64,000 bases of DNA from Manduca sexta (GCF_014839805.1 NC_051141.1:10486777-10550776); one strand, 5' to 3'. Shown: positions 51,501 through 62,227, counted from the stretch's first letter. The notes: generated from the letters alone by a model not told the origin. Made by a program: numbers and translations.

Positions 51501-52206
51501 TCCTCAACAAAACGAGGAAAAAACTATTGTCTATGTGCTTTCCAAAAAACAAGAACAACAACCAGCGGAAGTTATCCTACCAAAAATAGAACAGAAACCG
51601 CCTTCCAAACCTGAAGTATATTTCATTAAGTACAAGAATAAGGAAGATCAATCAGTTATCAGTGACATTGTAAACGACTATAATAAAGGACAATCCCAGG
51701 TTTCTTTCTCTGGTATTGGCGATGAAGGTCATGCTGACCACGATTCTAGTTCACAAAGCTCATTCGGCGTGGGATCGAACGGTTATTTCGGTTCTGGTTC
51801 GCAGGGCGCTGTTGGTTCCGGATCGCACAGTATTTTCGGCAGTAGCTCTCACTCAGCTCCCTCCGTTTCGCACGGACATTACTCCCAACAGCACTCTGTT
51901 ACTCCAGTAGAGCTTTCAGTACCCGTTAGTGGATTCGGATCCAACTCCTTTGACGTCAGTCACAGCTCTTCGGGAGCACAATCATTTAGCCTCGGATCCA
52001 CAGAATCTAGCAATCTCTCCGACGTATCTTCAGTACCTTTAGTGGGTGTACCAGAGAGCAGCACTTCCGCTAGTGCCATCGCATCCAGTGGCCACGTTAG
52101 TTCTACCGCTTCGAGCGTATCATATGACGATTCCAACCTTATTTCTACTAGTCAAGGTGTTCCACACGAAACTTACGGACCTCCAAAATTCAGAATTAAT
52201 AACTAG
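42487..52206 (+). CDS. Tweedle (DUF243) cuticular protein, 2 coding exons, 473 aa
   Basis: Join of 42487-42501 and 50800-52206, with an 8.3-kb phase-0 intron. The predicted N-terminus MNTLWVLATILAVASADV is a textbook insect cuticle-protein signal peptide. The Tweedle core is at about residues 185-290: AQVYKHFYVH, KHYKIIFVKTPT, KTIVYVLSKK and PEVYFIKYKNK are the expected conserved blocks. Long Ser/Gly-rich stretches flank it (about 45-165 and 305-460). Tweedle proteins are secreted structural proteins that bind chitin in larval and pupal cuticle. At 473 residues it is longer than many Tweedles because of the flanks. The polyadenylation signal is at 52256. Exon 2 is very secure; exon 1 is inferred from phase, signal peptide and TATA box. 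Confidence 0.85.
44498..44542. repeat. Strong hairpin in Tweedle intron
   Basis: AAAATGCAGGGCTCACG and CGTGAGCCCTACATTTT pair with one mismatch around a 10-nt loop. The stem is shorter than a usual miRNA precursor. Imperfect tandem repeats of ACAATTTTATACTTAG-type sequence follow it at 44555-44612. Confidence 0.6.
44613..47460. other. Tweedle intron, no exon recognised
   Basis: AT-rich intronic sequence; a small CpG-rich patch at 45215-45275 is the only compositional feature. No exon or bounded repeat was recognised. Confidence 0.5.
47464..47660 (+). promoter_or_regulatory. GC-rich island in Tweedle intron, possible alternative promoter/first exon
   Basis: The block starts with GGTCAGTTCAAG, an arthropod initiator-like TCAGT, and is GC-rich (GCCGGCGCCGGCGCAGG). 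It contains ATGTGGGCG directly before a GTACGC donor, phase 0, which could splice to Tweedle exon 2. The minus and plus open frames here encode nothing recognisable. Confidence 0.3.
48490..48640 (-). mobile_element. tRNA-derived SINE fragment
   Basis: The minus strand has an A-box-like TAGCGTAATCAGG and a B box GGTTCGATTTCC at tRNA spacing, followed by GGGATCGGAATCCTCC. It looks like the 5' half of a family A-type SINE. Confidence 0.6.
48641..50799. other. Tweedle intron, distal part
   Basis: AT-rich. The acceptor for exon 2 is TTATTTTCTTTACAG ending at 50799. A short plus-strand frame at 48934-49116 has a CRRC motif but no complete domain. Confidence 0.55.
50800..52206 (+). CDS. Tweedle gene exon 2 (bulk of the protein)
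   Basis: Starts at GTACTTGCT after TTTACAG, in phase 0, and ends with TAG at 52204-52206. It encodes the end of the signal peptide, the Ser/Gly-rich arms and the whole DUF243 core. An in-frame ATG at 50776 lies in the intron before the acceptor and is not the start. Confidence 0.93.
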   Translation, partial: VLATILAVASADVSLGYHYKVPETSYGVPSYQFGESAGHSSALSGSIGSSSSFDYKSQGSSLGHHGSSNILSQSGLSSSGLHHGGISGLNSGLSSGVHYPSFSASSGSSSSYYPHSSGSSSSGQYFPSSFGSGSSIGSTVRPLVHSGDVSHSAPSYSQYQNNYQNAAAYKYQQFYVQQQPAQVYKHFYVHSAPEEPEEAKPRQPIVLPPPQKHYKIIFVKTPTQQAQAPQVVAVPQQNEEKTIVYVLSKKQEQQPAEVILPKIEQKPPSKPEVYFIKYKNKEDQSVISDIVNDYNKGQSQVSFSGIGDEGHADHDSSSQSSFGVGSNGYFGSGSQGAVGSGSHSIFGSSSHSAPSVSHGHYSQQHSVTPVELSVPVSGFGSNSFDVSHSSSGAQSFSLGSTESSNLSDVSSVPLVGVPESSTSASAIASSGHVSSTASSVSYDDSNLISTSQGVPHETYGPPKFRINN

Positions 52207-52255
52207 GTTAAATGTTTAACATTTTTATTAATATACCTTCATTGTAATAGATGTG

Positions 52256-52261
52256 AATAAA
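52256..52261 (+). terminator. Polyadenylation signal of the Tweedle gene
   Basis: AATAAA 50 bp after the Tweedle stop codon. Confidence 0.75.
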
Positions 52262-52599
52262 TTGAATTAAATGTATGACGTCTTTTAATTACATATTTAT
52301 ACCATTTTAACATTAATTAAGGTAATTCAGAGGGTAATTTGTAACCTAAACGTTAAGTAATTCTTGTATATTTGTTACCTGTAGTATCTACCCAATATTT
52401 GTTGTATTCAGTTCATATTTTATTGTAATTTTAGAATTGGGACAAAACATATACCTATATCATTTATATTACACACTTTAAATAATGGAGTATACAACGG
52501 TACTATAAAGTTATAAAATAAAATATTCACTGTCCGAAATAAGTATTAGCTCCAAATTAGACCTATCTAGCTTAGATCGCTTGTTTACCAATCGATATA

Positions 52600-52890
52600 A
52601 AATTGTGTGGACAAAAAAAATACAGGCGATTTGAGAACATCCTCCTTTTTTAAACGACTTCAAAAAAAACGAGGAGGTTTTCAATTCGACGTGAATGTTT
52701 TTTTTTTGTATGTTTATTACCTCAGAACTCGCTTGTTTATGAACCGATTTGGAAAATTCTTTTTTTATTCGAAAGAATATACCTCTAGATTGGTCCATAG
52801 AATTTTTTTCAAAATCGCCTCAGTAGTTTGGTTTACAACTAAAAAAACTAGAATAATTTTGTCGTACAAGAAAAGGAGATCACGAATTTA
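52600..52890 (+). repeat. Dispersed lepidopteran repeat
   Basis: Contains CGACTTCAAAAAAAACGAGG, AGGTTTTCAATTCGACGTG, GAACCGATTTGGAAAATTC and GAATATACCTCTAGATTGG, a sequence I recognise from many lepidopteran genomes. Ends are approximate and the class is unknown to me. The open frames on both strands are by-products. Confidence 0.6.
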
Positions 52891-53339
52891 GCTTTCTTGT
52901 GACGATTTTAGTTATGTTTTTGCATTGAATTTGGTTGAGTGTACTTCTTACATACTTATACATACAGCATAACACCTTTTCCTTATTTCAGTGGTAGGCA
53001 GAGGCGTAACATTTCAGCGCGATAGTCGTACTGCGTGTGAAATATATCAATTGTGTTTTTGCGTTAGGTTTGCATGAATCTACTTCTTACATACATATAT
53101 TTATATTTTTCAGTTATTATTGAGCTGTCAGGAAAGTCGAATTTATATAAAATATACAGGGTTAATTTGATGTGGCGTCATTAACTGAAACCATATATGT
53201 ACCTATCTTCTTGAAAAGAAGACTTTATAAAAAGTTACTCAAACTATAGGAGTAAAATAAAATAGTATTCGTTTGGAAGAAAATAACTATCAATGAAAAT
53301 TAATTTTAATTTTACAGTCTAATTCCATTACTACTATGC

Positions 53340-53361
53340 TATATATATATATATATATATA
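53340..53361. repeat. (TA)n microsatellite
   Basis: An uninterrupted TA run of about 20 bp; a shorter one lies at 54181-54193. Confidence 0.85.
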
Positions 53362-53480
53362 GCATCAAACCTTTTACCCTTTTCAGGGTATTCAGAAGTG
53401 TAACTCCTCTCAGCATGTCTTGTGAGCGAAACACAACTACGCCATCGACACAGTTTACTATTTTTTACTAACACGAAAAA

Positions 53481-54050
53481 GCAAAAAAATATTTCACATA
53501 ACAGGTACCAGTATATATATGCCAATTTTGGAGTCGGTGCCTAATTAAAATTGCTAGTTAAGCTAGATAAATACATTAACAAATATACGAAAACAATGTG
53601 CTGCCAGCGTAGGTACAAAGTCGGCAATTGAGATCGTCGCCGAAGATGAACACACTGCCGCAGCACAGCAAATGGAAGCTATTAAGGAAATATTTAAACT
53701 TGTGAACTGAACTTTACCCAAATGCTCACCCTGTTACATATAACTGGTCAAATGTGGGTGTATTATACTCCCTGCCCCGAAAAAAGAGGAAAGAAAAAAG
53801 TGAAACACAAAACATGTACTGGTATTACACCTTTCACTGTGTATGTTCGTTAGTAGTAAACGCAAACCTAATCCTTTTAATTGATTTGTAAGAAATGTAG
53901 CTCATAAATGGACTATGCAATTAAAATTAAATAATCTTTCCGTACTTTTGCTCTTGTATTTATTTAGTTTAACTAGCAATTTTAATAAGGCACCGAATCC
54001 AAAATTGGTGTCCAATATACCTGTTATGTGAAATTATTTTTTGGGTTTGA
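53481..54050. mobile_element. Inverted-repeat structure with ~95-bp arms and an ORF remnant inside
   Basis: The left arm 53481-53575 and right arm 53957-54050 are near reverse complements (shared ATTTCACATAACAGGTA, CAATTTTGGA and ATTAAAATTGCTAGTTAA). The interior has a plus-strand stretch (53596-53709) that reads SAIEIVAEDEHTAAAQQMEA then IKEIFKLVN before TGA, more coding-like than its surroundings. It may be a foldback transposon or two opposed copies of the repeat seen at 28855. Confidence 0.6.
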
Positions 54051-55970
54051 GTAGCTTGTCAAGGCGGTTCAATATTTTTCTTAAAATAAATTTAATTTTA
54101 AAGTCTATTGTAATAAGACAAGTGGATTGAAAACTACTGTTACTAAAGTATTTTTTTATATCTTCCTGAGATCTATCGCATATATATATATATCGACCTA
54201 TTGACAAATTACCTTAAAATCTTTTAAATGTTTAAAGTCCCCTCTTATTTAAATATTTGATACTATTCTACTGACGAGTCGGTCTCGGTCAATATTAGCG
54301 CCAATAACATTTAACGTACATGCTTATTAGAGGGGGTTTATCTAGTGTAGAGTACACAGTAACGCGATGACGGCATTGTCGGCATTCCTACGCACAAACA
54401 GTATCAGCTGATTATTATTTAGCATCGGACTAGCCCATTGCAATTGAAGTTGGCACATTATTGGCATTTTAATAGCACACCCATTTGCATAACTCTATGA
54501 CGTTATCTTGATTTATCGAGTTATATGCTTTCATTTGCACGAACCAAAATATCATATTCAGTATTCACATAGTGGCTAATTTAATTCGTTAATGCGGTGG
54601 AGGTCAATAGTATTTCATTCACGGTTTGCATCGTAAATAAAAGCAATATGTCTATTTCGAGTCAATGGTGTGTAATATCTTTAATATGGAGCATTACGAG
54701 ATTTCTTTGATTGAGAGGGCATTCACGCATTCACTTTCCTGGAAGTGAAGCGGCGCGACGCAGCGCGGCGCGGCGGCGCGACAAGGCGCCCAACACCCAA
54801 CAACGTCGGCACCAGATTAATTGAGTCGACGCGATCATTTATTTGGAATTCGCTATTAATCGAATTAATAAAGGCCTATTTCCACTTCATAAGTCTCAAT
54901 AACAGCACAGATTTTGATAACTTTGTGAGAAAATAAATATTTAAATCTTTTTTAAAACAGGTACCTCACAATAAATATAAAGATAAAGGGTGGTGTCGGT
55001 GAATCGTTCCCTGAATCCACAGATTCGGCAGGTGGGGGATTCAAATACATTTATCTGGACATGAACTGGACATTCAAAAGCTAGTGCCTTACAAGAAGTG
55101 AATGCATACGTGTCACACATTATTTCGCAACTACCTACAAATATTTTGTCATGGCGCCCATGGAGATCGGCATCCTGTCAAGGAATCAAATTATCTGGGT
55201 GCCAGCCATTGGCCGCTTTCGCCGTTGAAACTGCACATTTCTTAAACCATTACGTACTTTCTTTGCATATTAATTTTTTGAGTAGGTACCTATAGGGTAA
55301 CAAACAAACAAATCCAATCTCCTAATGTTGACGAATAACACCAGAAGAAACATGCATGTACATATAGTCTATAGTCGAGACGTTCAAAACTATTACACAT
55401 CAGCATCGACACAGCAGCAATACTTTTTATTTATATTTTTCTCTGGTTATCCGTCACTACGCCAGTTCCTAGACCGAAATGGTACCTTCAATACCCCTAT
55501 TGCGTAAACTCAACATCAATCACCAACACTAACTCTATCATCTATAGGTATATAACTTGTATAAGAGAGAATATCTTCATAATATTGTAGTTCAAAAATA
55601 TACTATTCAAAAAGCACATTACTATCAGACTTATTATAAGAAAAACACGAACATTGGTCTAATAGTCTAATTTCAGCTGCGAATTTTAACATATGTATTT
55701 ATTTGATTTTCGTTATAATGTTATCAGCAATTTTTAACCTCCTACGCAATATGTGGCAGGATAACAATAAACAATAAATCAATTACACTAAGTCTACTAT
55801 TAGTCTCATCTCTAGAAAGAGACCGATTCATGAAGTTTAACGTGGAGCCCGTTCGCAAGCTAAAAAATATGTAAAATCTTATATTACTCCATTTGTATCT
55901 TTCAGCACGTACACATTTCAGTTTTGCTAGAATAATGTAAGGGATTTCTAGGAACTCAGACTATATAGCG
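54051..55970. other. Intergenic, no gene recognised
   Basis: AT-rich except for a CpG-rich block at 54742-54800 (CGGCGCGACGCAGCGCGGCG). Chance frames only. Confidence 0.45.
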
Positions 55971-56708
55971 TAGTGTTGCCCAAATTCAGTCTTGGTCTTG
56001 CAGTCTTGGTCTTGTTCTTGCGTTTTTGCAAGACCAAGACCAAGAACAAGACCGCGTATTTTTAGCAAGACCAAGACCAAGACTGACCGTGCAAGACTTG
56101 AGCAAGAACAAGACATAGCCTGCAAGACTCTTGCGTCTTGCAGCTAGGACTTAGCGCTATTTCACTGAGTAGTTAGGTGTAACAGTTCGGTGTATAGGTA
56201 GGTACGCTTAGGAATTCTATGAGACGCAAAAAACTGTATCAAAGAATATGAAAAACTGAACCTATGCGCATTACGACTAATACCATAAACATAACGAATA
56301 AAAAAATATCTATTAAAATCAAACTGAGTGCATGCATAGCTATGTTTTAAACATCGGCACTTTGATAATGCGGCATCAAAGGTTTTGTACTTACTTCTCA
56401 AAGAAATTTGCCGCTTTTCGGAAGTACATGGTTATGATACACGCGCCGGCGGCTTCTTTTGAAATCTAAAACAATCGTTGCCGCCACGCCGAAATCATAA
56501 CATTTGACACTATTTGATTGCCGCCATAGGGCGTAGGTATACTCATGCAAAATAATTTCGAATTTTAAGAGTACCTACAGGTGTTCCAAAGAATAAATAA
56601 GTTTCAGAGTGCTTAGAATGAAAATGAATACATTATACTGATCACGCAAGTAGTATTATGATTGGGATAAAATGGTAAGGATAGCCCGACTAGAAATTTA
56701 AAAGTGCG

Positions 56709-56880
56709 ACCAATGGGGCCCCTCTTGGGCTTCCCTCTTGGGGCCCACTTTGGGATGTCACGCAAAGCCCTCTTGGGCCCCCATTGGGAAATCCCAAATG
56801 GGCCCCCATTGGGAAATCCCAAATGGGGCCCAATTGGGAAATCCCCATCAGATCCCAATCAATCAATCAATCAATCAATC
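56709..56880. repeat. GC-rich minisatellite followed by (CAAT)n inside the hAT element
   Basis: Units of CCCATTGGGAAATCCCAAAT with GGGCCC links repeat imperfectly from 56709 to about 56852, followed by a CAAT microsatellite to 56880. It interrupts the hAT interior directly before the transposase relic. Confidence 0.75.
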
Positions 56881-56980
56881 TAAAGCATCATTAGTAATTA
56901 GAAAACATAGAAATAGGTTAAGTGATGAGTCAGCCAGATGGTTACTTTGTATTAATTCTTGGTCAAAAAAATTGATATAA
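56879..56980 (+). pseudogene. hAT transposase C-terminal relic
   Basis: The frame ends RKHRNRLSDESARWLLCINS then W before the stop at 56978-56980. The NRLSDExAxxLLxIxSW pattern is the end of the hAT dimerisation domain in BED-type hAT transposases. The upstream catalytic region is missing, replaced by the minisatellite. Confidence 0.65.
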
Positions 56981-57566
56981 AGTATCATAACCTAATGATA
57001 AAGCTGTTGATTAGTGTTGTATTTTATTTTTTATTCAAATAAATGATAAATCGTAAAACTCTTTTATTAAATTTCTTATAAGTTGAAGGTTCAATCTCTT
57101 TCTAGACAGATAAGTATTGTTCTTTAAAATACAGTCAAGTTATTGTAATTAATTTGTTTTTTTACATGTTTTAGCAAATGTAAGCTTATAAATCATAAAT
57201 GTTTATTAAGAAACAGTTACTTCCATGGAAAACGACATATAGGTCAGTTGATTTTTCGAATTTCTTATCAAATCTTCAGTTATTTATTAATCTGCTTGAT
57301 CTTTACTATGGCTATGTTAATTCAAGCTCACAATGTTCCAATTCTAATACGTTTTTCTAAGATTTAAAGTAAACTTTAATAAATAGTAATAGACTAATAG
57401 GTAATTGCAAGACTTGCAAGACTCTTGCTGCAAGACCAAGACCAAGACCAAGACTGGGAGCGCAAGACCAAGACCAAGACCAAGATCAGGTGTATTGGCG
57501 CAAGACCAAGACCAAGACTGGCTAAGTCTCGTCTTGTTCTTGTATTTGGGCAACACTAATATAGCG

Positions 57567-58063
57567 TCACATTTCGAAATCCAATGTAATAGTATTTAAA
57601 CTTCAATGACACCAACTTGGCACAAATATTATTTTATTTTATTGAAGAAAAACAAACAAAGTGGTACCTACATTAGAAAAGACCAAATAAGTACATTCAT
57701 AAAGTTTATTAACATACAACCCACCACGTTTTCCACAGAATATAAACTAAGTGGGTATAAATTTCTGTTACGCGCGTATAAATTACAATACAAAAGAAAA
57801 AAAGAGTGGTTATAAATTTAACCATAAATAATACCTACTTGTCTGAATCTCGTAACATTATAAACACTTCTTTTTCGAAACTTATAGTGTGAGGAGGCAT
57901 ACAACTCCATATCCCAAAAAAATTAGTTATTTGTTTTGACAAGGCGACGAAGAAGTTCACTTTAACACTAAAATATTTTACGATAGTAATAATTTAAATC
58001 GAATACTAATAAAAAAAAATCATAAAAAAGAAACACAAAATATAGAATTTTCAAATAATAGTT
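57567..58063. other. 5' flank of the pseudoprotease gene
   Basis: AT-rich flank; the open frame at 57606-57815 is featureless. No clear TATA box or initiator is visible before the start at 58064. Confidence 0.45.
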
Positions 58064-59317
58064 ATGAATATTAAAATATTATTTACGCTTTTCTTTGTTC
58101 AAGGCTACGGTTCCGATAGTGATTTTCATTTTGAAAGTTTAATACGTTTCAGCTGCAAATTTTCCGGAGCGCAGTCAGACACGTGTATAGGCACTCTAAT
58201 ATCAGCTAATGTTATTATAACTACAGCATTTTGTGCAAAATCGTGCCAATGCACTGGAGGTAATGTTACTACACTTATCACGTACCGTTATCCCTATTTT
58301 ATAAATTATGCATTTGAAGAAAACGTCTCCAGTCAACACGACCTAGCACTAGTTTATGCATCAGGAATGGATATCAAATCAAAATACATCAAGATAAGCT
58401 CGGTTGGTATTCATTCAACTATCGGATTGAAAGCGTTTATTCCAAAGGTAGGCGACAAACCTCGCTTGGAAGCAACTATAATACAGCCATGTAATAGGCG
58501 TATTGTCGGGTTTTATGTTTGTACCAGCAATAAATACACAACAAACTACACAGATCCATTCAGAAACGCGCAAGGATTACCGCTACTTCTAGATGGACGT
58601 TTACTAGGTGTCTCTGTGGATAATTGTAATTGCCGATATTCGCAAAGAATTTTCGTAGCCATAGAACCAGCACTCAGCTGGATGAAAACAGCCATAAAAA
58701 ACATAAACCACACAGGATATTTAATGCCAAAAAATATCTTAAGAGATAAAACAACCACCGCTCCAAATTTCTTAACAGCCAACGGAAATAAACAGCTAAA
58801 AAAAAGTGAGGGGGAAATTGCGAAAACTGTAAACAAAATTAAAGTCCCTACTGCCGCTGCAACAACTTTTTCAAAAGAAATAAAGAATGTGTCCACTTCG
58901 TGGACCGAAACCAAGCTCAAAAGAACAAAAAGTAGAAAACTATTTAAAAAAAAGATGTTCAGAAAGAAAGCCGCAACGCATTCTGCATCCACCACCGTGG
59001 TAAAGCAAACAATGCTGAACAAAAGCGTCAAGCGAGAAGAAAATCGTGAAGTTACACCCCTTAGTGCTATTCAAACTGACATTACACAATATTTTACTGA
59101 TGCTATGGACTTTAGCTCAGCTATTGGCGATGCCGAAAATACAGCACTCAATGTTTCATCATTTTTTTTAAACAATTCTAATTATAACATTTCTACAAGT
59201 GTTATGGATTGGTTTAACACCAATATTCGAAATAAGCTCAAAAATATGTCAAATTATTTTGTTTTAACTCCGTCTTCGATGTTACGATATACTACTAAAT
59301 TTGTTGATCTGACCTAA
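58064..59317 (+). CDS. Intronless trypsin-fold serine protease homologue (predicted inactive), 417 aa
   Basis: Residues 1-16 form a signal peptide. Residues 26-207 look like a chymotrypsin-fold domain: CIGTLISANVIITTAFC is the usual CGGSLIS...TAAHC block with the catalytic His replaced by Phe56; HDLALVYA keeps the Asp (D93); the GDSGGP site is NAQGLP, so Ser195 and Asp194 equivalents are Gln170 and Ala169; EPALSWMK is the C-terminal helix. Proteolysis is therefore not expected. The tail (208-417) is Thr/Ser/Lys-rich with a strongly basic patch (KLKRTKSRKLFKKKMFRKK) and several N-glycosylation sequons. No clip domain. Likely a secreted binding or regulatory protein; similar divergent homologues occur in insect reproductive and immune secretions, but the role here is unknown. 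The single exon is unusual for this family. Confidence 0.82.
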   Translation: MNIKILFTLFFVQGYGSDSDFHFESLIRFSCKFSGAQSDTCIGTLISANVIITTAFCAKSCQCTGGNVTTLITYRYPYFINYAFEENVSSQHDLALVYASGMDIKSKYIKISSVGIHSTIGLKAFIPKVGDKPRLEATIIQPCNRRIVGFYVCTSNKYTTNYTDPFRNAQGLPLLLDGRLLGVSVDNCNCRYSQRIFVAIEPALSWMKTAIKNINHTGYLMPKNILRDKTTTAPNFLTANGNKQLKKSEGEIAKTVNKIKVPTAAATTFSKEIKNVSTSWTETKLKRTKSRKLFKKKMFRKKAATHSASTTVVKQTMLNKSVKREENREVTPLSAIQTDITQYFTDAMDFSSAIGDAENTALNVSSFFLNNSNYNISTSVMDWFNTNIRNKLKNMSNYFVLTPSSMLRYTTKFVDLT

Positions 59318-59362
59318 TTTAAAAGTACTAAGTATATACTTTTTATTACAACTCATTATTAC

Positions 59363-59368
59363 AATAAA
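59363..59368 (+). terminator. Polyadenylation signal of the pseudoprotease gene
   Basis: AATAAA 46 bp after the stop codon. Confidence 0.65.
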
Positions 59369-60855
59369 ATTAATCACTTATAGAGTGGTGAATTTATGTC
59401 ACATAGTTGGTGAATTTATGACACAAGGTAAACGAAACTTAAATACATATTGAGGGTACCTATATCAATGACGGTTTCTTGCTGTGCTATGATGCGCTAT
59501 CAACTAATAACCGAATTGATAAAGAATATAAACCCTTTTTGAAATAATGAAAATAAATGCAAGCCATTTAAAACTCTGAATAAATTGTGTAAAACTTATA
59601 TTTATTAACATGAATGTTTGAATACCCCAACATGTGGTGCACAAGATAGCAGGACATTTACATTTTTCAATAGCAATAGTATACCGTACTATAGGTGCGA
59701 CTACTGTTAAGCTGTTGCACCCTGGACATTATTGTCTAGTCTTATTTGGCGGTTTTCAGATTCTTTTTCCGCAGTTTCAATTGTTTTTATTATTATTCTT
59801 TTTTTGCCTTTTACCAAAATGCTTATTTTTTTTATTGTCGCCATGCAATCGCCATTTATCATTAACAAAGGATTTTTCGTTAGAAAACATTACCTCAATG
59901 CTGATAGCTTTTACGAAAACATGGAATTTGAAATGTTTGCTTAGCCTATTGTAAACATGAAAACATAACTTTTCAATGTTTTTGTGAGAATATAAATAAA
60001 ATAAATGTATCACTTAGCATTCCTGTGAGTGTGGCGGGTGTCAGTAATAGAAGAAGGAGCCCTCTCGACATAGTTGGAAGGGAGATGGAGGGGAAATGTT
60101 CGCGAACCCTTATAGGCCTCAATGTGTATTTAGCAACCATGACGTATACCTAAATGTACACAGAACTGTGTGCCTAAGATCGCGGCAAATGTGCCACCAT
60201 GCATGGGCGTGCATTTGGTGTGGAGACCAAGCGACGAGCTCAAATTGAAATGTGGTGTTAAGCAATGAGGATTAACCTCGCCTCGTTTATTAAACGTATA
60301 GGCTTATTGACGAACTGATTGGAAGACTCAGTAGCACGCACGTAAATTGTGACATCGTTAGCATCTGTCTCGACAACATAAGCATTGAGGCATTGCAGTT
60401 TCTCATAAGGATTGAAATTTGAAGATGCTTCTATCTATTTGTGAGTGTTATGCGAAGGCACATGGTTTAAAATATATAACTCTAAACAAGTGACACCAGT
60501 ATTTAAAGCAGCTTTGAGCTCGACAGAGTGGCTTGAATGCAGCCTCGTGTTTCTTTTTCTTAATTTTACCCAGGGCCTCAAGTCACTTAAGGCCCGCCAC
60601 TGGGTAAGTGAAACAGTTATTTAAGTTTTACCGGCCTAAAGAACCAGTCGACACTCGGGTGGTAAGTACTTATAGCACTATCCAAGTGAATAGGTATTGA
60701 GACGATTCCTTAATACTATGATGGAACACCCTGCGCCGAGATATCAATGAAAACGCGCAGTGGCCTTTTTCGCCGCATGCAACAGTGTCGCGGTAACCCA
60801 CCCTAGGAAATATAGTTCTATTTGTAGTACTTGGGTAAAGTAAGGCAAATTGAAA
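59369..60855. other. Intergenic, no gene recognised
   Basis: Mixed composition; 60020-60800 is less AT-rich than most of the window but has no open reading of length. A short inverted repeat (GGGCCTCAAG...CTTAAGGCCC) lies near 60574-60597. Confidence 0.45.
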
Positions 60856-61541
60856 CAGTGGTTATAACTAACGCGACCAGACGTCCCGTTTTGAACAGGA
60901 CCGTCCCTTTTTTCGGTAATCTGTCCCGGTGTCCCCAGAAAAAACTCGGGGACACAAAATTGTCCCGTTTTTCGAAACCGTGCGAAAATTTAAGAGCCGA
61001 CCGGGCTCCTACTTTACTACGACGCCTATAAATCTTTTCTCTAATTAATAAAATGTAGACATCTGAAAAAACTCAGTTACAGATTCCAGTTCTGAAAACG
61101 ATGTTGATAACTAATGACAATATATAAAAAAAACAGCTGTAAATTTGTTCTTCAGATAAATATAAATAAAACTGAACATTTGTATCTTACATAATATTTT
61201 TCATATATAATTATGTAATAATCCAATCCTCCTGAATACAAAAGTTTGTAAAAAGGTTTGGATGTTTTGTATGTTTGTCAGAAGTAAACGCAGAAACAAC
61301 TGAACGGATTTGTATAAAATTTTGTATTTAGATCAGGTTTTGCTTCTTAATTTTATCTTTATAGTTGTTCGGGAAAACGCAATTTTCCGAGTTTTCATAC
61401 GTGCAACGCTCGGCCGCTGAAGTACAAATTTTCTAATAAGCGTGTGTTATTTTTTTTTCCATTGTTTTATTTTATGATGTAAATAAACCGATGTCCCGTT
61501 TTGAGACGAAAAATAAATGGTCACGTTAGTTATAACCACTG
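60856..61541. mobile_element. hAT-like non-autonomous element with ~27-bp TIRs
   Basis: The left end CAGTGGTTATAACTAACGCG and the right end (reverse complement CAGTGGTTATAACTAACGTG) continue into ACCA and, further in, (A/T)GTCCCGTTTTG. CAGTG ends are typical of hAT. I could not find a clean 8-bp target duplication. The interior has repeated GTCCCGTTTT-type motifs and no transposase frame. Confidence 0.72.
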
Positions 61542-62227
61542 TTTGAATATGCCTTGCAGAAAGATATATCTTCCATATTGTATATATAAATAACCGTCTA
61601 CTGATGTTTATGCGTGTATGTTACTCTCATGGCCCCTGATTCTTGGCATAGTTTGATAGCAGATTCCTCAAGGCGATGCGACAAGGGGAAACGTGTTTTT
61701 ATGCCGCATGAGTAAATATTTATTATAACTTATTTTTAAAGAATTTGAATCAATGAGTAGTATTGTAATATACTACGCAAAATGTGATTCGTAGTATTTA
61801 ATCCGAGATTGTATTTTTCTCTGATATGAATATATATTTTTATCATAGAGGGTTATTGATTTAACGCAAAGAGAATTATAATATATATGCTCAGAACAAT
61901 GACAATCATAGAAGTAACACTAGAAAATTTGAGTGTACTCTGTCTTAGACAGCATGAAATTTAATTGTGTTGCGATCCCTTCTGACATCTTATCGATATC
62001 GATCGATGCTTTGTCTATCGGCTATGGTAAATTCACAGACCTGCTAAAATAAACACTTTTCGGTCAACCAACAAACCGTTGCAAATTGCTATATTAGATA
62101 AAGGTTAAAAAAAGATATCAAAACCCTGATTTGATATTCAAGTACCAAATGAGGTCTGGGTATATAAAAACACTCGTTAAGAAGCTGTTAAATTACAATA
62201 AACTTTCTTCGAACTAAATTTTGTCCA

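Larger units (their letters stand above)
55971..57558 (+). mobile_element. hAT-superfamily transposon, internally deleted
   Basis: Ends TAGTGTTGCCCAAAT and its reverse complement form 15-bp TIRs, flanked by an 8-bp duplication ATATAGCG (55963-55970 and 57559-57566). TIR type and 8-bp duplication are diagnostic of hAT. Both subterminal regions carry arrays of CAAGAC/GTCTTG repeats (55985-56140 and 57405-57540), probably transposase-binding sites. At 1588 bp it is too short for an intact transposase, but a C-terminal relic is present. Confidence 0.88.

Noticed and set aside
51116..51589. Second plus-strand frame and an antisense frame within Tweedle exon 2
   Set aside because: Both are frame shadows of the repetitive Ser/Gly/Gln coding sequence.
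58546..59031. 161-residue hydrophobic open frame antisense to the pseudoprotease tail
   Set aside because: It is the complement of Lys/Thr-rich coding sequence, which gives Phe/Leu/Val-rich frames; there is no independent start context or family.
59634..59954. Plus-strand frame with an HTH-like VHKIAGHLHFSIAIVYRTI
   Set aside because: The rest of the frame is low-complexity Leu/Phe and there is no transposase continuation; likely chance.
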